From Novosphingobium percolationis (GTDB lineage Bacteria > Pseudomonadota > Alphaproteobacteria > Sphingomonadales > Sphingomonadaceae), in assembly GCF_020179425.1 (NCBI RefSeq), contig NZ_JAILYM010000004.1, positions 62,001-126,000 of the forward strand: 64,000 bases of DNA, read 5' to 3'. This document shows positions 1-8,529 of this stretch, one piece after another; the first letter of the stretch is position 1; every line of letters starts with the position of its first letter. Made by a program: the position numbers and the translations under genes. The notes beneath the pieces are model-generated. The model searched no databases. It had not been told where the DNA came from and saw only the letters and a list, made by a program, of their open reading frames with translations.

Positions 1-513
1 AACACCGATACCAACCCCACGTCGGGGACGCTCAATGCCAATGCCGGCGCGCGCACGCTACGGCGCTCGCTGACCACGCTGGCGCTGGCGACGGTCATGC
101 CGAACGCGGCCGGTGGCGAGCCCACCACGCTGTCCGACCTGGGCCTCAAGACCAACCGCGATGGCAGCTTCGCGCTGGATTCGACGCGCCTTGCGGCCAC
201 GCTGAAAAGCAGCCCGACCGGCGCGGCGAAGATGTTCACCAACGGCCTCTACGGCGTCTTTGCCACGCTCGACAAACTCGCGCGGACCACCACCGCCGAC
301 AACGCCAGTTCGCTGGGCGGCTCGATCACCACCATGACCGCGCTGAAACAGAAGCTGGTCACGCAGAAGAGCGACTTCGAAACCAAGCAGGAAGCGCTGC
401 GCCAGAAGCTGGTCACGCAGTACGCGGGCCTCGATTCGCGCCTGTCGGGCTCGAAGTCCACGCTGTCGTTCCTGCAGGCGCAGGTCGCCGCCTGGAACGC
501 GAAGTCGAACTGA
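1..513 (+). CDS. fliD: Flagellar hook-associated protein 2 (filament cap), C-terminal part
   Basis: The reading frame is open from base 1, so the gene is cut by the window edge; about 170 C-terminal residues remain. FliD caps the growing filament and promotes flagellin folding outside the cell. The visible part has the family's pattern: an NRDGSFALD stretch (the FliD region LGLKTNRDGSFALDS), a helix with GLYGVFATLDKL, and a terminal coiled coil rich in K/Q/L/E. fliS follows 13 bases after the stop, the usual fliD-fliS order. An internal ATG at base 97 is not the true start. Identification rests on family pattern and neighbour. Confidence 0.85.
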   Translation, partial: NTDTNPTSGTLNANAGARTLRRSLTTLALATVMPNAAGGEPTTLSDLGLKTNRDGSFALDSTRLAATLKSSPTGAAKMFTNGLYGVFATLDKLARTTTADNASSLGGSITTMTALKQKLVTQKSDFETKQEALRQKLVTQYAGLDSRLSGSKSTLSFLQAQVAAWNAKSN

Positions 514-526
514 GGAGGGCGAAGCC

Positions 527-904
527 ATGCTGCTGCACCGCGATCCCGGCGAAGCGTATCGCCGCGTCGACTTCGACGCGCGGGTCAAGGGCGCGGATTC
601 GCGACAGCTTGTCGACTTGTGCCTCGAACAGCTGACCGGCTCGCTGGGCCGCGCGATCTATGCCGAAGCGCGCGGCGACAATGCCGCCAAGAGCGCCGCG
701 ATCACCCGGGCGACCGCTGCGCTGACGGCGCTGCAGATGGGCGTCGATCCTGCCAACCCCACCGGGCAGGCGCTGATCCACCTCTACCAGACCGCGCGCA
801 AGAGCGTGCTCGACAGCGCCGTGCGCTTCGATGCGGCGACGCTGTCCACGATCCGCGCCGACTTCATCGAAATCCGCGCTGCGATGCTTGGCCAGGCCGG
901 CTGA
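527..904 (+). CDS. fliS: Flagellin-specific export chaperone FliS
   Basis: The 125-residue product has the usual FliS length and all-helical make-up. It starts with a tyrosine-containing segment (EAYRRVDFDARV) and holds the pattern LVDLCLEQLTGSL near residues 27-39. FliS binds the C-terminus of flagellin in the cytoplasm, keeps it unpolymerised and delivers it to the flagellar export gate. It follows fliD by 13 bases with a GGAGGG ribosome site just upstream, so the two are co-transcribed. Hairpins after the stop end the transcript. Confidence 0.85.
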   Translation: MLLHRDPGEAYRRVDFDARVKGADSRQLVDLCLEQLTGSLGRAIYAEARGDNAAKSAAITRATAALTALQMGVDPANPTGQALIHLYQTARKSVLDSAVRFDAATLSTIRADFIEIRAAMLGQAG

Positions 905-926
905 CGCCGCCGCCCTTCCCCCGCCC

Positions 927-971
927 CCGGACAAAAAATGTCCGGAACCGCAAGAAAATGCGGTTCCGGAC
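927..971. terminator. Two overlapping, mutually exclusive hairpins between fliS and a convergent cheB-like gene
   Basis: CCGGACA (927-933) pairs with TGTCCGG (939-945). The 13-base arm 940-952 pairs perfectly with 959-971 around a six-base loop. Bases 940-945 are shared, so only one hairpin can form at a time. The site lies between convergent genes and probably ends transcription from both sides. No long T tract follows. Confidence 0.6.
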
Positions 972-1055
972 AGATGGAACGACGCTCAGCAAGGGGGGCT
1001 GGAGATCGTCGTCCGGGGTATTCCTTTGCTTGCGACCCGTAAGGGCTTGTGGTCT

Positions 1056-2087
1056 TCAACTCTGGTTGCAGCTGCCCAGCACCGCCGCACCGATGGCATC
1101 GAGCGCGACTTCGCGCTGCGCCGCATCAAGCGCGATCACGGCTTCGGGGGTTTCCGCCACCAGCGCGGTCTTGCGATCCTGCACATAGGTATCGAACCCG
1201 CTGTCGCGCATCAGTTTCAGGCCCTTGGCGCCGTCCGCGCCCATCCCGGTCAGCACCGCGCCGACCGAGGGAACCGCGCCGCGCGCGATCGAGCCGAACA
1301 GCAGGTTGGCACTGGGCCGCGCGCCTTCGACCGGATCGCGCTGCATCAGGCGCACCTTGGGCGGCTGGCCTGCCTCGACCACCACGTGGCGTTCGGGATC
1401 GGCGGCAATGTGGATCGTGCCCTGCGTCAGCGCCGCGCCGTCCTTGGCCGCCCTGACGCTGCATTTCAGGTCGGTGTCGAGCCGCTTGATGAAGGTTTCG
1501 ACCAGCATCGGCTCAGCCTGGAGGCACACCACTGTCGGCGGGCAGTTCTGCGGGAAGGCCGACAGAATTGTGGTCAGCGCGTCGATCCCGCCCATCGACG
1601 CGCTGAACGCGGCGATGCGGCCATTCCATTCGAACACCGCGCCTGCATCGACATGGACGCGCTGCATGTGCTTGCGGTCCTTGACGTTAGAATTGGCGGC
1701 GGCGAGCACGATCTTGCCGAGCTTGCCCACCGTCTTGGCGAACTGTTCGGGCGTGGCCTTGAGCGGCTTGGGAAAGCACTCCACCGCGCCCAGCTCGAAG
1801 GCCTTGAGCGAGGTTTCGGTGCCCGCCTGCGTCAGCGAGGAGAGCATCACCACCGGCAGCGGATTGGACCCCATGATCTCTTCGAGGAATTCGATCCCGC
1901 TCATGCCCGGCATTTCGACGTCGAGCGTGATGACGTTGGGCTTCAGCTCGGCGATCTGGTCGCGTGCATCGGCGGCGTTGGAAGCCGCCCCGACGACCTG
2001 CACGTTCTTCGCCTGATCCAGGATGTCGGAAAACAGGGCGCGCATCGCCGCGGAATCATCGACCACCAGAACGCGTGCATCGTGCAT
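1056..2087 (-). CDS. cheB: CheB-like response regulator with degenerate methylesterase domain
   Basis: The product has 343 residues: a receiver domain (about 1-120, phospho-acceptor D56 in ITLDVEMPG) and a CheB methylesterase domain (about 150-340). CheB removes methyl groups from chemoreceptor glutamates. The nucleophile S164 (SASMGG) and D285 (GMGADGAKG) are present, but the catalytic histidine is not: ungapped alignment with the second CheB in this window (H199, VVQHI) puts Q190 there (VCLQAEP). The GMP motif near the C-terminus is also lost. It is divergent from the main che operon and separate from it. It is probably a regulator or scaffold without normal esterase activity; that is inference. 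Confidence 0.85.
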   Translation of the reverse strand: MHDARVLVVDDSAAMRALFSDILDQAKNVQVVGAASNAADARDQIAELKPNVITLDVEMPGMSGIEFLEEIMGSNPLPVVMLSSLTQAGTETSLKAFELGAVECFPKPLKATPEQFAKTVGKLGKIVLAAANSNVKDRKHMQRVHVDAGAVFEWNGRIAAFSASMGGIDALTTILSAFPQNCPPTVVCLQAEPMLVETFIKRLDTDLKCSVRAAKDGAALTQGTIHIAADPERHVVVEAGQPPKVRLMQRDPVEGARPSANLLFGSIARGAVPSVGAVLTGMGADGAKGLKLMRDSGFDTYVQDRKTALVAETPEAVIALDAAQREVALDAIGAAVLGSCNQS

Positions 2088-2347
2088 GGAGTAACAAGCC
2101 CTTGTGCTTCATGTGTCTTGACGGCGCGCATCGAGCGCCTGTGAAACCTTGGGTAGCCTGCGACCGCCCAGCAAATTCCCCCTGCCCGGATAGGTATCTC
2201 ACCCTAAGCCCGGGGCAAGCCGCCCTTTGCCGCTTGGTCGCTAGGCCCATCCTTCGAAATGCCCGCCAAGCGCTGGCCGACTCCGCCGGAAGCGGGGCCA
2301 GGACAGCGCGCGGCAGGCGATGGTTTCGCGAAGGGGAAAGTGCACCC

Positions 2348-2620
2348 ATGCCGACGTTCACCCTGCCTTCCCGGTGCGACCGGGCCGCCGCCGAGGCGCT
2401 GCTGCCCGAAATGGTCGCCGCGCTCGGCACCGGCGCGCTGCACATCGACGCGCGCGAATGCACCCAGATCGGACAGGCGATGCTGCAGGTGCTGGTCAGC
2501 GCCCGCCACACCGGCGAGGGCGCTGTGATCGAGGCTTCGGCCAGCCTTCGCGATACCGCGCGCCAGTTCGGGCTTGAGGCCGAACTGTTCGATGGCGACG
2601 GCCGGGGGGGCGCGCTGTGA
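2348..2620 (+). CDS. STAS-domain protein at the head of the chemotaxis operon
   Basis: The product has 90 residues. I chose the ATG at 2348 because GGGGAAA lies just upstream and the domain begins directly after it. The layout is that of a small STAS/anti-anti-sigma domain: a strand with LHIDARECTQIGQAMLQVLVS, where serine or cysteine and glycine sit in the usual loop, followed by a helix of the VIEASASLRDTARQFGL type. Such proteins are found in front of cheA in many alphaproteobacterial clusters; the partner is not established. Its stop overlaps the cheA start (GTGA), so translation is coupled. Confidence 0.7.
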   Translation: MPTFTLPSRCDRAAAEALLPEMVAALGTGALHIDARECTQIGQAMLQVLVSARHTGEGAVIEASASLRDTARQFGLEAELFDGDGRGGAL

Positions 2621-4812
2621 CCGCCGAGGAAATCCAGGCGATCTTCTTCGCCGAATGCGAGGAATCGCTCGCCGCCGCTGAACAGGGCCTCGCCGCGTGC
2701 AAGGCCGGCACGCACGATGCCGACACCGTCAACGCGGTGTTTCGGGGCGTCCATTCGATCAAGGGCGGCGCCGGCGCGTTCGGTTATGCCGCGCTGCAGG
2801 GCTTCACCCATACCTTCGAGACGCTGCTGTCCGACGTGCGCGACGGCAGCGTGGAGATCACCCAGCCGCTGGTCGACCTGCTGCTGCGCGCGCTCGATAC
2901 GTTGAGCGACCACGTCACCGCCGCGCGCGGCCAGGGCGAAACGCCCGATGACGCTTCGTTGCAGGCCGAGCTGACCGCCGCGATGGCAGCCAACGCGGGC
3001 GGCCACGCCCCGGCGCACGTTGATGAAGCCCCCGCCCCAGCCGAGGAACCCGCCCCTGCGGCATCCTCGTCCGATGACGACTTCGGCTTCGACTTCGATT
3101 CGATGCTCGACGACATCGCCGGGGCGATCGGCAGTCCGGCAGGCGAAGGTGCGAGCGAAGCGGAAGCCGCGCCGGAAAAGCTCTGGCTGTTCAAGGTCCG
3201 CCCCCATGCAGGCGCGATGCGCAACGGCAGCGAACCGCTGCTGATGCTGCGCGAGATGATCGCACTGGGCGGCGCCTGCATCGAATGCGATGTCGATGCG
3301 GTCCCCGCGCTCGATACGCTCGATCCGGGCACGGGATATCTTGGCTGGACGTTCGGCTTCCCGCCCGAAGCGACTGAGGATTCGGTGCGCGAGATCTTCG
3401 ACTTCGTCGGCGACGAATGCGGCACGGCCTGCGGCGAAGGCGCGCCGATGCCCGCGGTACAGTTCCCTGCGCCCCGCCAGGCGGCGCCGACACCGACCGC
3501 CGCGCCCGCGCCGCAACCTGCGCCGATGGTCGCGCCGACCGCCGCCGCCACAGCAGCCCCCGCCGCCCCCGCAGAAGAAGCTCCGGCGACCAGCGCTGCG
3601 CAGCAGGCCAGCGTCCCCGCGCCGCCCGCGCCCGGCCAGTCGATCCGCATCGAACTGGGCAAGCTCGACAAGCTGATCGACGCGGTCGGCGAACTGGTGA
3701 TCGCGCAGGCCATGATGGCGCAGCGCCTTGCCGGCGATGGCCTTGCCGTGTCCGAGGAACTGGCCGTGCTCGAAGGCCTGACCCGCGATATCCAGGAATC
3801 GGCCATGGCGATCCGCGCCCAGCCGATCGGATCGGTGTTCAGCCGCGTGCCGCGCATCCTGCGCGAACTGACCGCCAGCACCGGCAAGCACGTCCGCCTC
3901 GAAGTCTCGGGCGAAAGCACGGAACTCGACAAGACCGTGATCGAACGACTCGGCGAACCGCTGACCCACCTGATCCGCAACGCGGTCGACCACGGCATCG
4001 AAGGCGCGGAAGAACGCATCGCCTCGGGCAAGTCCGCCGAAGGCACGCTGACGCTGTCGGCCGAGCATCGTTCGGGTCGCATCCTCATCCGCATCGCCGA
4101 CGACGGGCGCGGCATCAACCGCGAACGCGTGCTGCAGAAGGCGATCGAAAAGGGCCTCGTCGCCCCCGATGTGCAGCTTTCCAAGGAAGAGATCGACGCG
4201 CTGATCTTCGCGCCCGGCTTCTCCACGGCGCAGCAGATCTCGAACATTTCGGGACGCGGCGTGGGCATGGACGTTGTGCGCCAGAACGTGAAGGATCTGG
4301 GCGGGCGCATCACCATCGAATCCGAACAGGGCACCGGCACCACCTTCACCCTCACCCTGCCGCTCACGCTCGCCATTTCGGACGGCATGATCGTCAATGT
4401 CGGCGACCAGACGCTCGTCGTGCCGCTGGCCAACGTCGTCGAAAGCCTGCGTCCCGAACCCAGCGACGTGCAGGGCCTCGGCGCCTCGCGCGCGATGATC
4501 AACGTGCGCGGTCGCTTCATCCCCGTGGTCCCGCTGCATCTGGCGGTGGGCGCGCGCGGCGCGGTCGAGAGCGCGCAGGAAGGCGTGCTGATCGTGGTCG
4601 AGACCGAGCGCGCCGGGCGCGCGGCGCTGCTGGTCGATGCGATCTGCGACCAGCGCCAGGTCGTGATCAAGAGCCTCGACACGCATTATCGCTCGGTCGA
4701 GGGCGTGGCGGGCGCGACCATCCTTGGCGACGGGCGCGTGGCGTTGATCGTCGATGTCGACGGCCTCGTTTCGCGCTCGCTGTCGGGCCTGCCGCTGGCG
4801 GAGGCGGCGTGA
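2617..4812 (+). CDS. cheA: Chemotaxis histidine kinase CheA
   Basis: The product has 731 residues and starts with GTG inside the four-base GTGA overlap with the STAS gene. Domains in order are Hpt/P1 (phospho-site H46 in VHSIKGGAGAFG), an acidic linker with a P2-like region, a Pro/Ala-rich linker (about 290-340), P3 dimerisation helices (IELGKLDKLIDAVGELV), an HATPase domain with N box HLIRNAVDHGIE, G1 IADDGRGI and G2 GRGVGMDVV, and a C-terminal CheW-like domain. It autophosphorylates in response to receptor state and passes phosphate to CheY and CheB. All motifs needed for kinase function are visible. Confidence 0.95.
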   Translation: MTAEEIQAIFFAECEESLAAAEQGLAACKAGTHDADTVNAVFRGVHSIKGGAGAFGYAALQGFTHTFETLLSDVRDGSVEITQPLVDLLLRALDTLSDHVTAARGQGETPDDASLQAELTAAMAANAGGHAPAHVDEAPAPAEEPAPAASSSDDDFGFDFDSMLDDIAGAIGSPAGEGASEAEAAPEKLWLFKVRPHAGAMRNGSEPLLMLREMIALGGACIECDVDAVPALDTLDPGTGYLGWTFGFPPEATEDSVREIFDFVGDECGTACGEGAPMPAVQFPAPRQAAPTPTAAPAPQPAPMVAPTAAATAAPAAPAEEAPATSAAQQASVPAPPAPGQSIRIELGKLDKLIDAVGELVIAQAMMAQRLAGDGLAVSEELAVLEGLTRDIQESAMAIRAQPIGSVFSRVPRILRELTASTGKHVRLEVSGESTELDKTVIERLGEPLTHLIRNAVDHGIEGAEERIASGKSAEGTLTLSAEHRSGRILIRIADDGRGINRERVLQKAIEKGLVAPDVQLSKEEIDALIFAPGFSTAQQISNISGRGVGMDVVRQNVKDLGGRITIESEQGTGTTFTLTLPLTLAISDGMIVNVGDQTLVVPLANVVESLRPEPSDVQGLGASRAMINVRGRFIPVVPLHLAVGARGAVESAQEGVLIVVETERAGRAALLVDAICDQRQVVIKSLDTHYRSVEGVAGATILGDGRVALIVDVDGLVSRSLSGLPLAEAA

Positions 4813-5678
4813 ACCTGCAGACCGCCTTTGCCGAATCGCTGCCGGGCATCAGCCCCGACGTGTACGGTCCCGCCGATTTTCAGGCGGTCAGCGAACTCGC
4901 GCACCGCGAGGCCGGGATCGTGCTGCCGCCTGGCAAGGCGATGCTGGTCTATTCGCGCCTCGCCCCGCTGGTGCGCGCCACCGGCTGCCAGACGTTCGGC
5001 GCCTACATCCTGCGCCTGCGCGAAGACGCGACGGAACGCAGCAGAGCGATCTGCGCGCTGACCACCAACCACACCTTCTTCTACCGGGAATCCCACCACT
5101 TCGAACACTTCGAGCATGACGTGCGCCCCGCGCTGCTCTCGCGGCTGGAACGCGGCGACAAGGTGCGGCTGTGGTCGGCGGGCTGCTCCAGCGGCGAGGA
5201 GACCTGGTCGCTGCTGATGACGCTGCTCGGTCCCGACCGCAGCGCCGGGACCGCCATCGCGCGGCGCGACGTGCGCCTGCTCGCCAGCGACATCGCCACC
5301 CACGCCATCGCCAAGGCCGAGGCCGGGACGTATCGCGCCGAGGACCTCAAGCCCGTGCCCGAACCGCTGCGCCGCACCTGGACGCAGGTGTCGGGCGACG
5401 ATGCCGTGATCGCACCCGAAGTGCGTGGCCTCGCCCGGTTCCGCACGCTCAACCTGCTCGGCGACTGGCCGATGCAGGGCAAGTTCGACGTGATCTTCTG
5501 CCGTAACGTGATGATCTACTTCGACAACCCGACCAAGGAGCGCCTGGTCGCACGCTTCGCCCAGATGCTGGCGCATGGCGGCTGGCTCTACATCGGCCAC
5601 AGCGAGCGGGTCAGCGGCCCGGCGCTGGCCGAGCTGGCCCCGATGGGCCCCACGATCTACCGGAGGAATGCGGCATGA
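4809..5678 (+). CDS. cheR: Chemotaxis protein methyltransferase CheR
   Basis: The product has 289 residues. The GTG at 4809 overlaps the cheA stop (GTGA), which fixes the start and couples translation. CheR uses S-adenosylmethionine to methylate receptor glutamates. The N-terminal helical part (VLPPGKAMLVYSRLAPLV) and the SAM-binding part (LWSAGCSSGEETWSL, then FDVIFCRNVMIYFD) follow the family. It ends in an ATGA overlap with the downstream cheB. Confidence 0.95.
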   Translation: MNLQTAFAESLPGISPDVYGPADFQAVSELAHREAGIVLPPGKAMLVYSRLAPLVRATGCQTFGAYILRLREDATERSRAICALTTNHTFFYRESHHFEHFEHDVRPALLSRLERGDKVRLWSAGCSSGEETWSLLMTLLGPDRSAGTAIARRDVRLLASDIATHAIAKAEAGTYRAEDLKPVPEPLRRTWTQVSGDDAVIAPEVRGLARFRTLNLLGDWPMQGKFDVIFCRNVMIYFDNPTKERLVARFAQMLAHGGWLYIGHSERVSGPALAELAPMGPTIYRRNAA

Positions 5679-6730
5679 CCATTCGCGTCGTCATCGTCGA
5701 GGATTCGCCCACCATGCGCGCGATCCTGATGAGCCGTCTGGCCAAGGAGCCGGACATCGAAGTCGTCGCCGCCGCCGCCAATGCCGCAGAAGGGCGGCAG
5801 GTGATCCGCGAGCTGGACCCTGATGTGGTCACGCTCGACGTGGAAATGCCCGGCATGAACGGCCTCGATTTCCTTGAAAAGATCATGCAGTTGCGTCCGA
5901 CGCCGGTCATCATCGTCTCCGGCTCGACGCAGAAGGGCGCGGAAACCACCGCCCGCGCGCTCGCCTTGGGCGCGGTCGATTGCTACGCCAAGAGCGAGAA
6001 CAGCACCGGCCTGCCGATGGACGACAACGGCAAGCTGGCCACGATGATCCGCGAAGCGTCCAAGGTGCAGTTCTCCGGCCGTTCCGCCGCCACGCCGCCG
6101 ACCCCGCAATCGCGCAGCGCGGTGCAGCGCGTTGCCAGCGAGGCGCGCAGTTCGATCCGCGAGCGTCCGCGCGTCATCGCCATCGGCTCGTCCACCGGCG
6201 GGGTCGAAGCGCTGCAGATCCTGCTGGGGGGCTTTCCCGAAAACTGCCCCCCGACGCTGGTGGTGCAGCACATCAACGCACGCTTCGCCCCTGCAGTGGC
6301 GCGCACGCTCGATGGCTCGTGTCCGCCCAGGATCATGGTCGCCGAACCCGACATGCCGCTCAAGGATGGCCACGTCTACATCGCGCCGGGCGACGAGCGG
6401 CACCTCGCCGTGGGCGGCACGTCCACGCTGATCGCCAAGCTGCGGCGGGGCGAGCCGGTCTCGGGCCACCTGCCCAGCGTCGACGTGCTGTTCGGCTCGG
6501 TCGCCGAAGCGGTCGGCGCGCGCTCGGTCGGCATCCTGCTGACCGGCATGGGCAGCGACGGCGCACGCGGTCTGCTCGCCATGGCGCAGAAGGGCGCGCA
6601 CACGATCGCGCAGGACGAAGCCACCTGCACCGTGTTCGGCATGCCGCGCGCGGCAATCTCGCTCGGCGCGGCAGGCGTGATCGCGCCGATCAGTCACATC
6701 GCGCGCCACGCGCTGACCAAGGCGGCCTGA
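5675..6730 (+). CDS. cheB: Protein-glutamate methylesterase CheB (complete active site)
   Basis: The product has 351 residues with a receiver domain (D55 in TLDVEMPG) and a methylesterase domain carrying the whole triad: S173 (GSSTGGVEAL), H199 (VVQHI) and D295 (GMGSDGARG). The GMP motif near the C-terminus (VFGMPRAAI) is intact. It removes methyl groups, and deamidates glutamines, on chemoreceptors after phosphorylation by CheA. It overlaps cheR by four bases and lies four bases before cheD. This is the canonical copy, in contrast to the divergent gene at 1056-2087. Confidence 0.95.
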   Translation: MTIRVVIVEDSPTMRAILMSRLAKEPDIEVVAAAANAAEGRQVIRELDPDVVTLDVEMPGMNGLDFLEKIMQLRPTPVIIVSGSTQKGAETTARALALGAVDCYAKSENSTGLPMDDNGKLATMIREASKVQFSGRSAATPPTPQSRSAVQRVASEARSSIRERPRVIAIGSSTGGVEALQILLGGFPENCPPTLVVQHINARFAPAVARTLDGSCPPRIMVAEPDMPLKDGHVYIAPGDERHLAVGGTSTLIAKLRRGEPVSGHLPSVDVLFGSVAEAVGARSVGILLTGMGSDGARGLLAMAQKGAHTIAQDEATCTVFGMPRAAISLGAAGVIAPISHIARHALTKAA

Positions 6731-6734
6731 CGCC

Positions 6735-7298
6735 ATGGTCATGGAACGCGCCATCGCAGCCGCGCCGCAGCGCGCCGTGGACCGGATCACGGTGATGCAG
6801 GGCCAGGCGCTCGCCACCGGCGATGCGGCGACGGAATATTCGACAGTGCTCGGATCGTGCGTCGCCACTTGCCTTTACGATCCCGATGCGCGGGTCGGCG
6901 GCATGAACCATTTTCTGCTGTCGGAACCGCCCGCGGGGTGCGGCAATGCCACGGTGGACGAGCATTACGGCGTCTACCTGATGGAGCTGCTGGTCAACAC
7001 CATGCTGGGCAAGGGTGCACGCAAGAGCCGCCTGAAGGCGCACCTCTATGGTGGAGCCAACGTCAACCGCAACATGATGCGCATCGGCACCGCCAATGCC
7101 GAGTTCGCGCGCGCCTTCCTCAGCCGCGAAGGCATCGAGCTGATGCGCGAGGATCTGGGCGGCACCTGCGCCCGCCGCGTCGATTTCCGCCCGGCCTCCG
7201 GCCAGGTGCGCTGCCGCACGGTCGAGGATCGCCTCGCGCCGCCCGTCCACCCCACCAGCCGCCCGGACAAGTCCACCGGCGACGTCGAACTGTTCTGA
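6735..7298 (+). CDS. cheD: Chemoreceptor glutamine deamidase CheD
   Basis: The product has 187 residues. The conserved VLGSCVATCLYD segment holds nucleophile C42, and H59 (GGMNHFLL) follows 17 residues later, the spacing known for CheD. It converts receptor glutamines to glutamates and so tunes adaptation. Two in-frame ATGs lie at 6735 and 6741; the first is four bases after the cheB stop and is used here. Confidence 0.93.
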   Translation: MVMERAIAAAPQRAVDRITVMQGQALATGDAATEYSTVLGSCVATCLYDPDARVGGMNHFLLSEPPAGCGNATVDEHYGVYLMELLVNTMLGKGARKSRLKAHLYGGANVNRNMMRIGTANAEFARAFLSREGIELMREDLGGTCARRVDFRPASGQVRCRTVEDRLAPPVHPTSRPDKSTGDVELF

Positions 7299-7319
7299 TT
7301 CAGCAAGCGAGCCCGACCC

Positions 7320-7691
7320 ATGAGCAACACCACCCGCATCCTGACCGTAGACGACAGCCCGTCCATGCGCGCGCTGCTCAACCACGCCCTCACCACGCAA
7401 GGCTTCGATGTCTCCCAGGCCGAGGACGGCATCGCCGCGCTCGACTGGCTGGCGCTGAACGAGGTCGACGTCGTGATCACCGACATCAACATGCCGCGGC
7501 TCGACGGCTTCGGCCTGATCGAGCGCCTGCGCGAAGGCAGCCGCCATCGCGACCGCCCCATCCTCGTGCTGACCACCGAAAGCAGCGAGGAAAAGAAGGC
7601 CCGCGCCCGCGCCGCCGGGGCCACCGGCTGGATCGTCAAGCCGTTCGATCCGCAAAAGCTCGTCGCCGCCGTGCGCCGCGTCGCGCATTGA
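7320..7691 (+). CDS. cheY: Chemotaxis response regulator CheY
   Basis: The 123-residue product is a single receiver domain with the acidic pair D11/D12, phospho-acceptor D55 (VVITDINMPR), a conserved Thr in LVLTTES and the Lys of IVKPFDP. When phosphorylated by CheA it binds the flagellar motor switch. It has no output domain. The gene sits between cheD and cheW in the same operon. No CheZ phosphatase gene is visible here. Confidence 0.92.
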   Translation: MSNTTRILTVDDSPSMRALLNHALTTQGFDVSQAEDGIAALDWLALNEVDVVITDINMPRLDGFGLIERLREGSRHRDRPILVLTTESSEEKKARARAAGATGWIVKPFDPQKLVAAVRRVAH

Positions 7692-7716
7692 CCCATTCCA
7701 CAAGGAGGACCGCGCC

Positions 7717-8160
7717 ATGATCCGTGAACTCATCACCTTCGAGGTCGAAGGGCAGGTGTTCGGGCTCGACATCATGTCGATCCGCGAGATCCGCGCCTGG
7801 ACGCCGACCACGCGCCTGCCGCGCGTGCCGCACTATGTCGCGGGCGTCGTCAACCTGCGCGGCACGGTGCTGCCCGTGGTCGATCTGGCCGCCCGTCTCG
7901 GCTGGTCCGCGACCGAGCCGACGCCGCGCCACGCGATCATCGTCACCCAGCTCGGCGCACAGGTCGGCGGCTGGATCGTCGATTCGGTCAGCGACATCGT
8001 GACCGTGCCCAGCGAAGCGATGCAGCCGCCCCCGCCCACCGCCGGGAACGACACGGTGGTGCCCTTCCTCGAAGGCCTTGCCGCGATCGAGGATCAGATG
8101 GTGATGGTGCTCAACCTGCAGGCGCTGAGCGATGGCGCACAGCTCGCCGAGGCGGCCTGA
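7717..8160 (+). CDS. cheW: Chemotaxis coupling protein CheW
   Basis: The product has 147 residues, and AAGGAGG lies just upstream of the ATG. The CheW fold is shown by FEVEGQVFGLDIMSIREI near the start, the loop VVNLRGTVLPVVDLAARLG and the C-terminal MVMVLNLQAL. CheW links chemoreceptors to CheA in the polar signalling array. It is the last recognised che gene of the operon. Confidence 0.93.
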   Translation: MIRELITFEVEGQVFGLDIMSIREIRAWTPTTRLPRVPHYVAGVVNLRGTVLPVVDLAARLGWSATEPTPRHAIIVTQLGAQVGGWIVDSVSDIVTVPSEAMQPPPPTAGNDTVVPFLEGLAAIEDQMVMVLNLQALSDGAQLAEAA

Positions 8161-8212
8161 GGCTGCCGAATCCGCACGTTCCGCCCACCCCTGTTCGCGG
8201 GAGACCATGCCC

Positions 8213-8476
8213 ATGGCCAACCAGGCCACCCACCGCCAGATCGCGGTGGTGCTCGAGGAACTGGCGCAGGAAGTCGAAGCGCTCGGCGCGAAGCTGTGCA
8301 CCGACATGGACATCGCCATGCGGCACATGGATTCGCTCCAGGGCATCGACTTGATCGCCCAGAAGCAGCGCTCGCTCGCCGCGCTGCTCGAAGCCGACTG
8401 CCCGATGGAGCAGGTGGAAAAGATCGCGATCGACGTGCTTCGCGAACGGATGCGGATGCTCGGCACGGCGCATTGA
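8213..8476 (+). CDS. Small helical protein at the end of the chemotaxis operon
   Basis: The product has 87 residues and no family that I recognise. I chose the ATG at 8213 because GGGAG lies nine bases upstream; the in-frame ATG at 8207 is too close to it. The protein is almost all helical, with heptad-like spacing (VVLEELAQEVEALGAKL) and a methionine-rich middle (TDMDIAMRHMDSLQGID). Position 52 bases after cheW suggests co-expression and a role in chemotaxis, but the function is unknown. Confidence 0.6.
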   Translation: MANQATHRQIAVVLEELAQEVEALGAKLCTDMDIAMRHMDSLQGIDLIAQKQRSLAALLEADCPMEQVEKIAIDVLRERMRMLGTAH

Positions 8477-8529
8477 TGGCGCCATCCTCGCTGTTTCCCC
8501 CCGGAGCAAAAATGCTCTAGGGGCGCGCG

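Noticed and set aside
2056..4686. 876-codon open frame antisense to cheA
   Set aside because: It mirrors the codon structure of cheA, crosses other genes and shows no domain. High-GC coding DNA often leaves such frames open.
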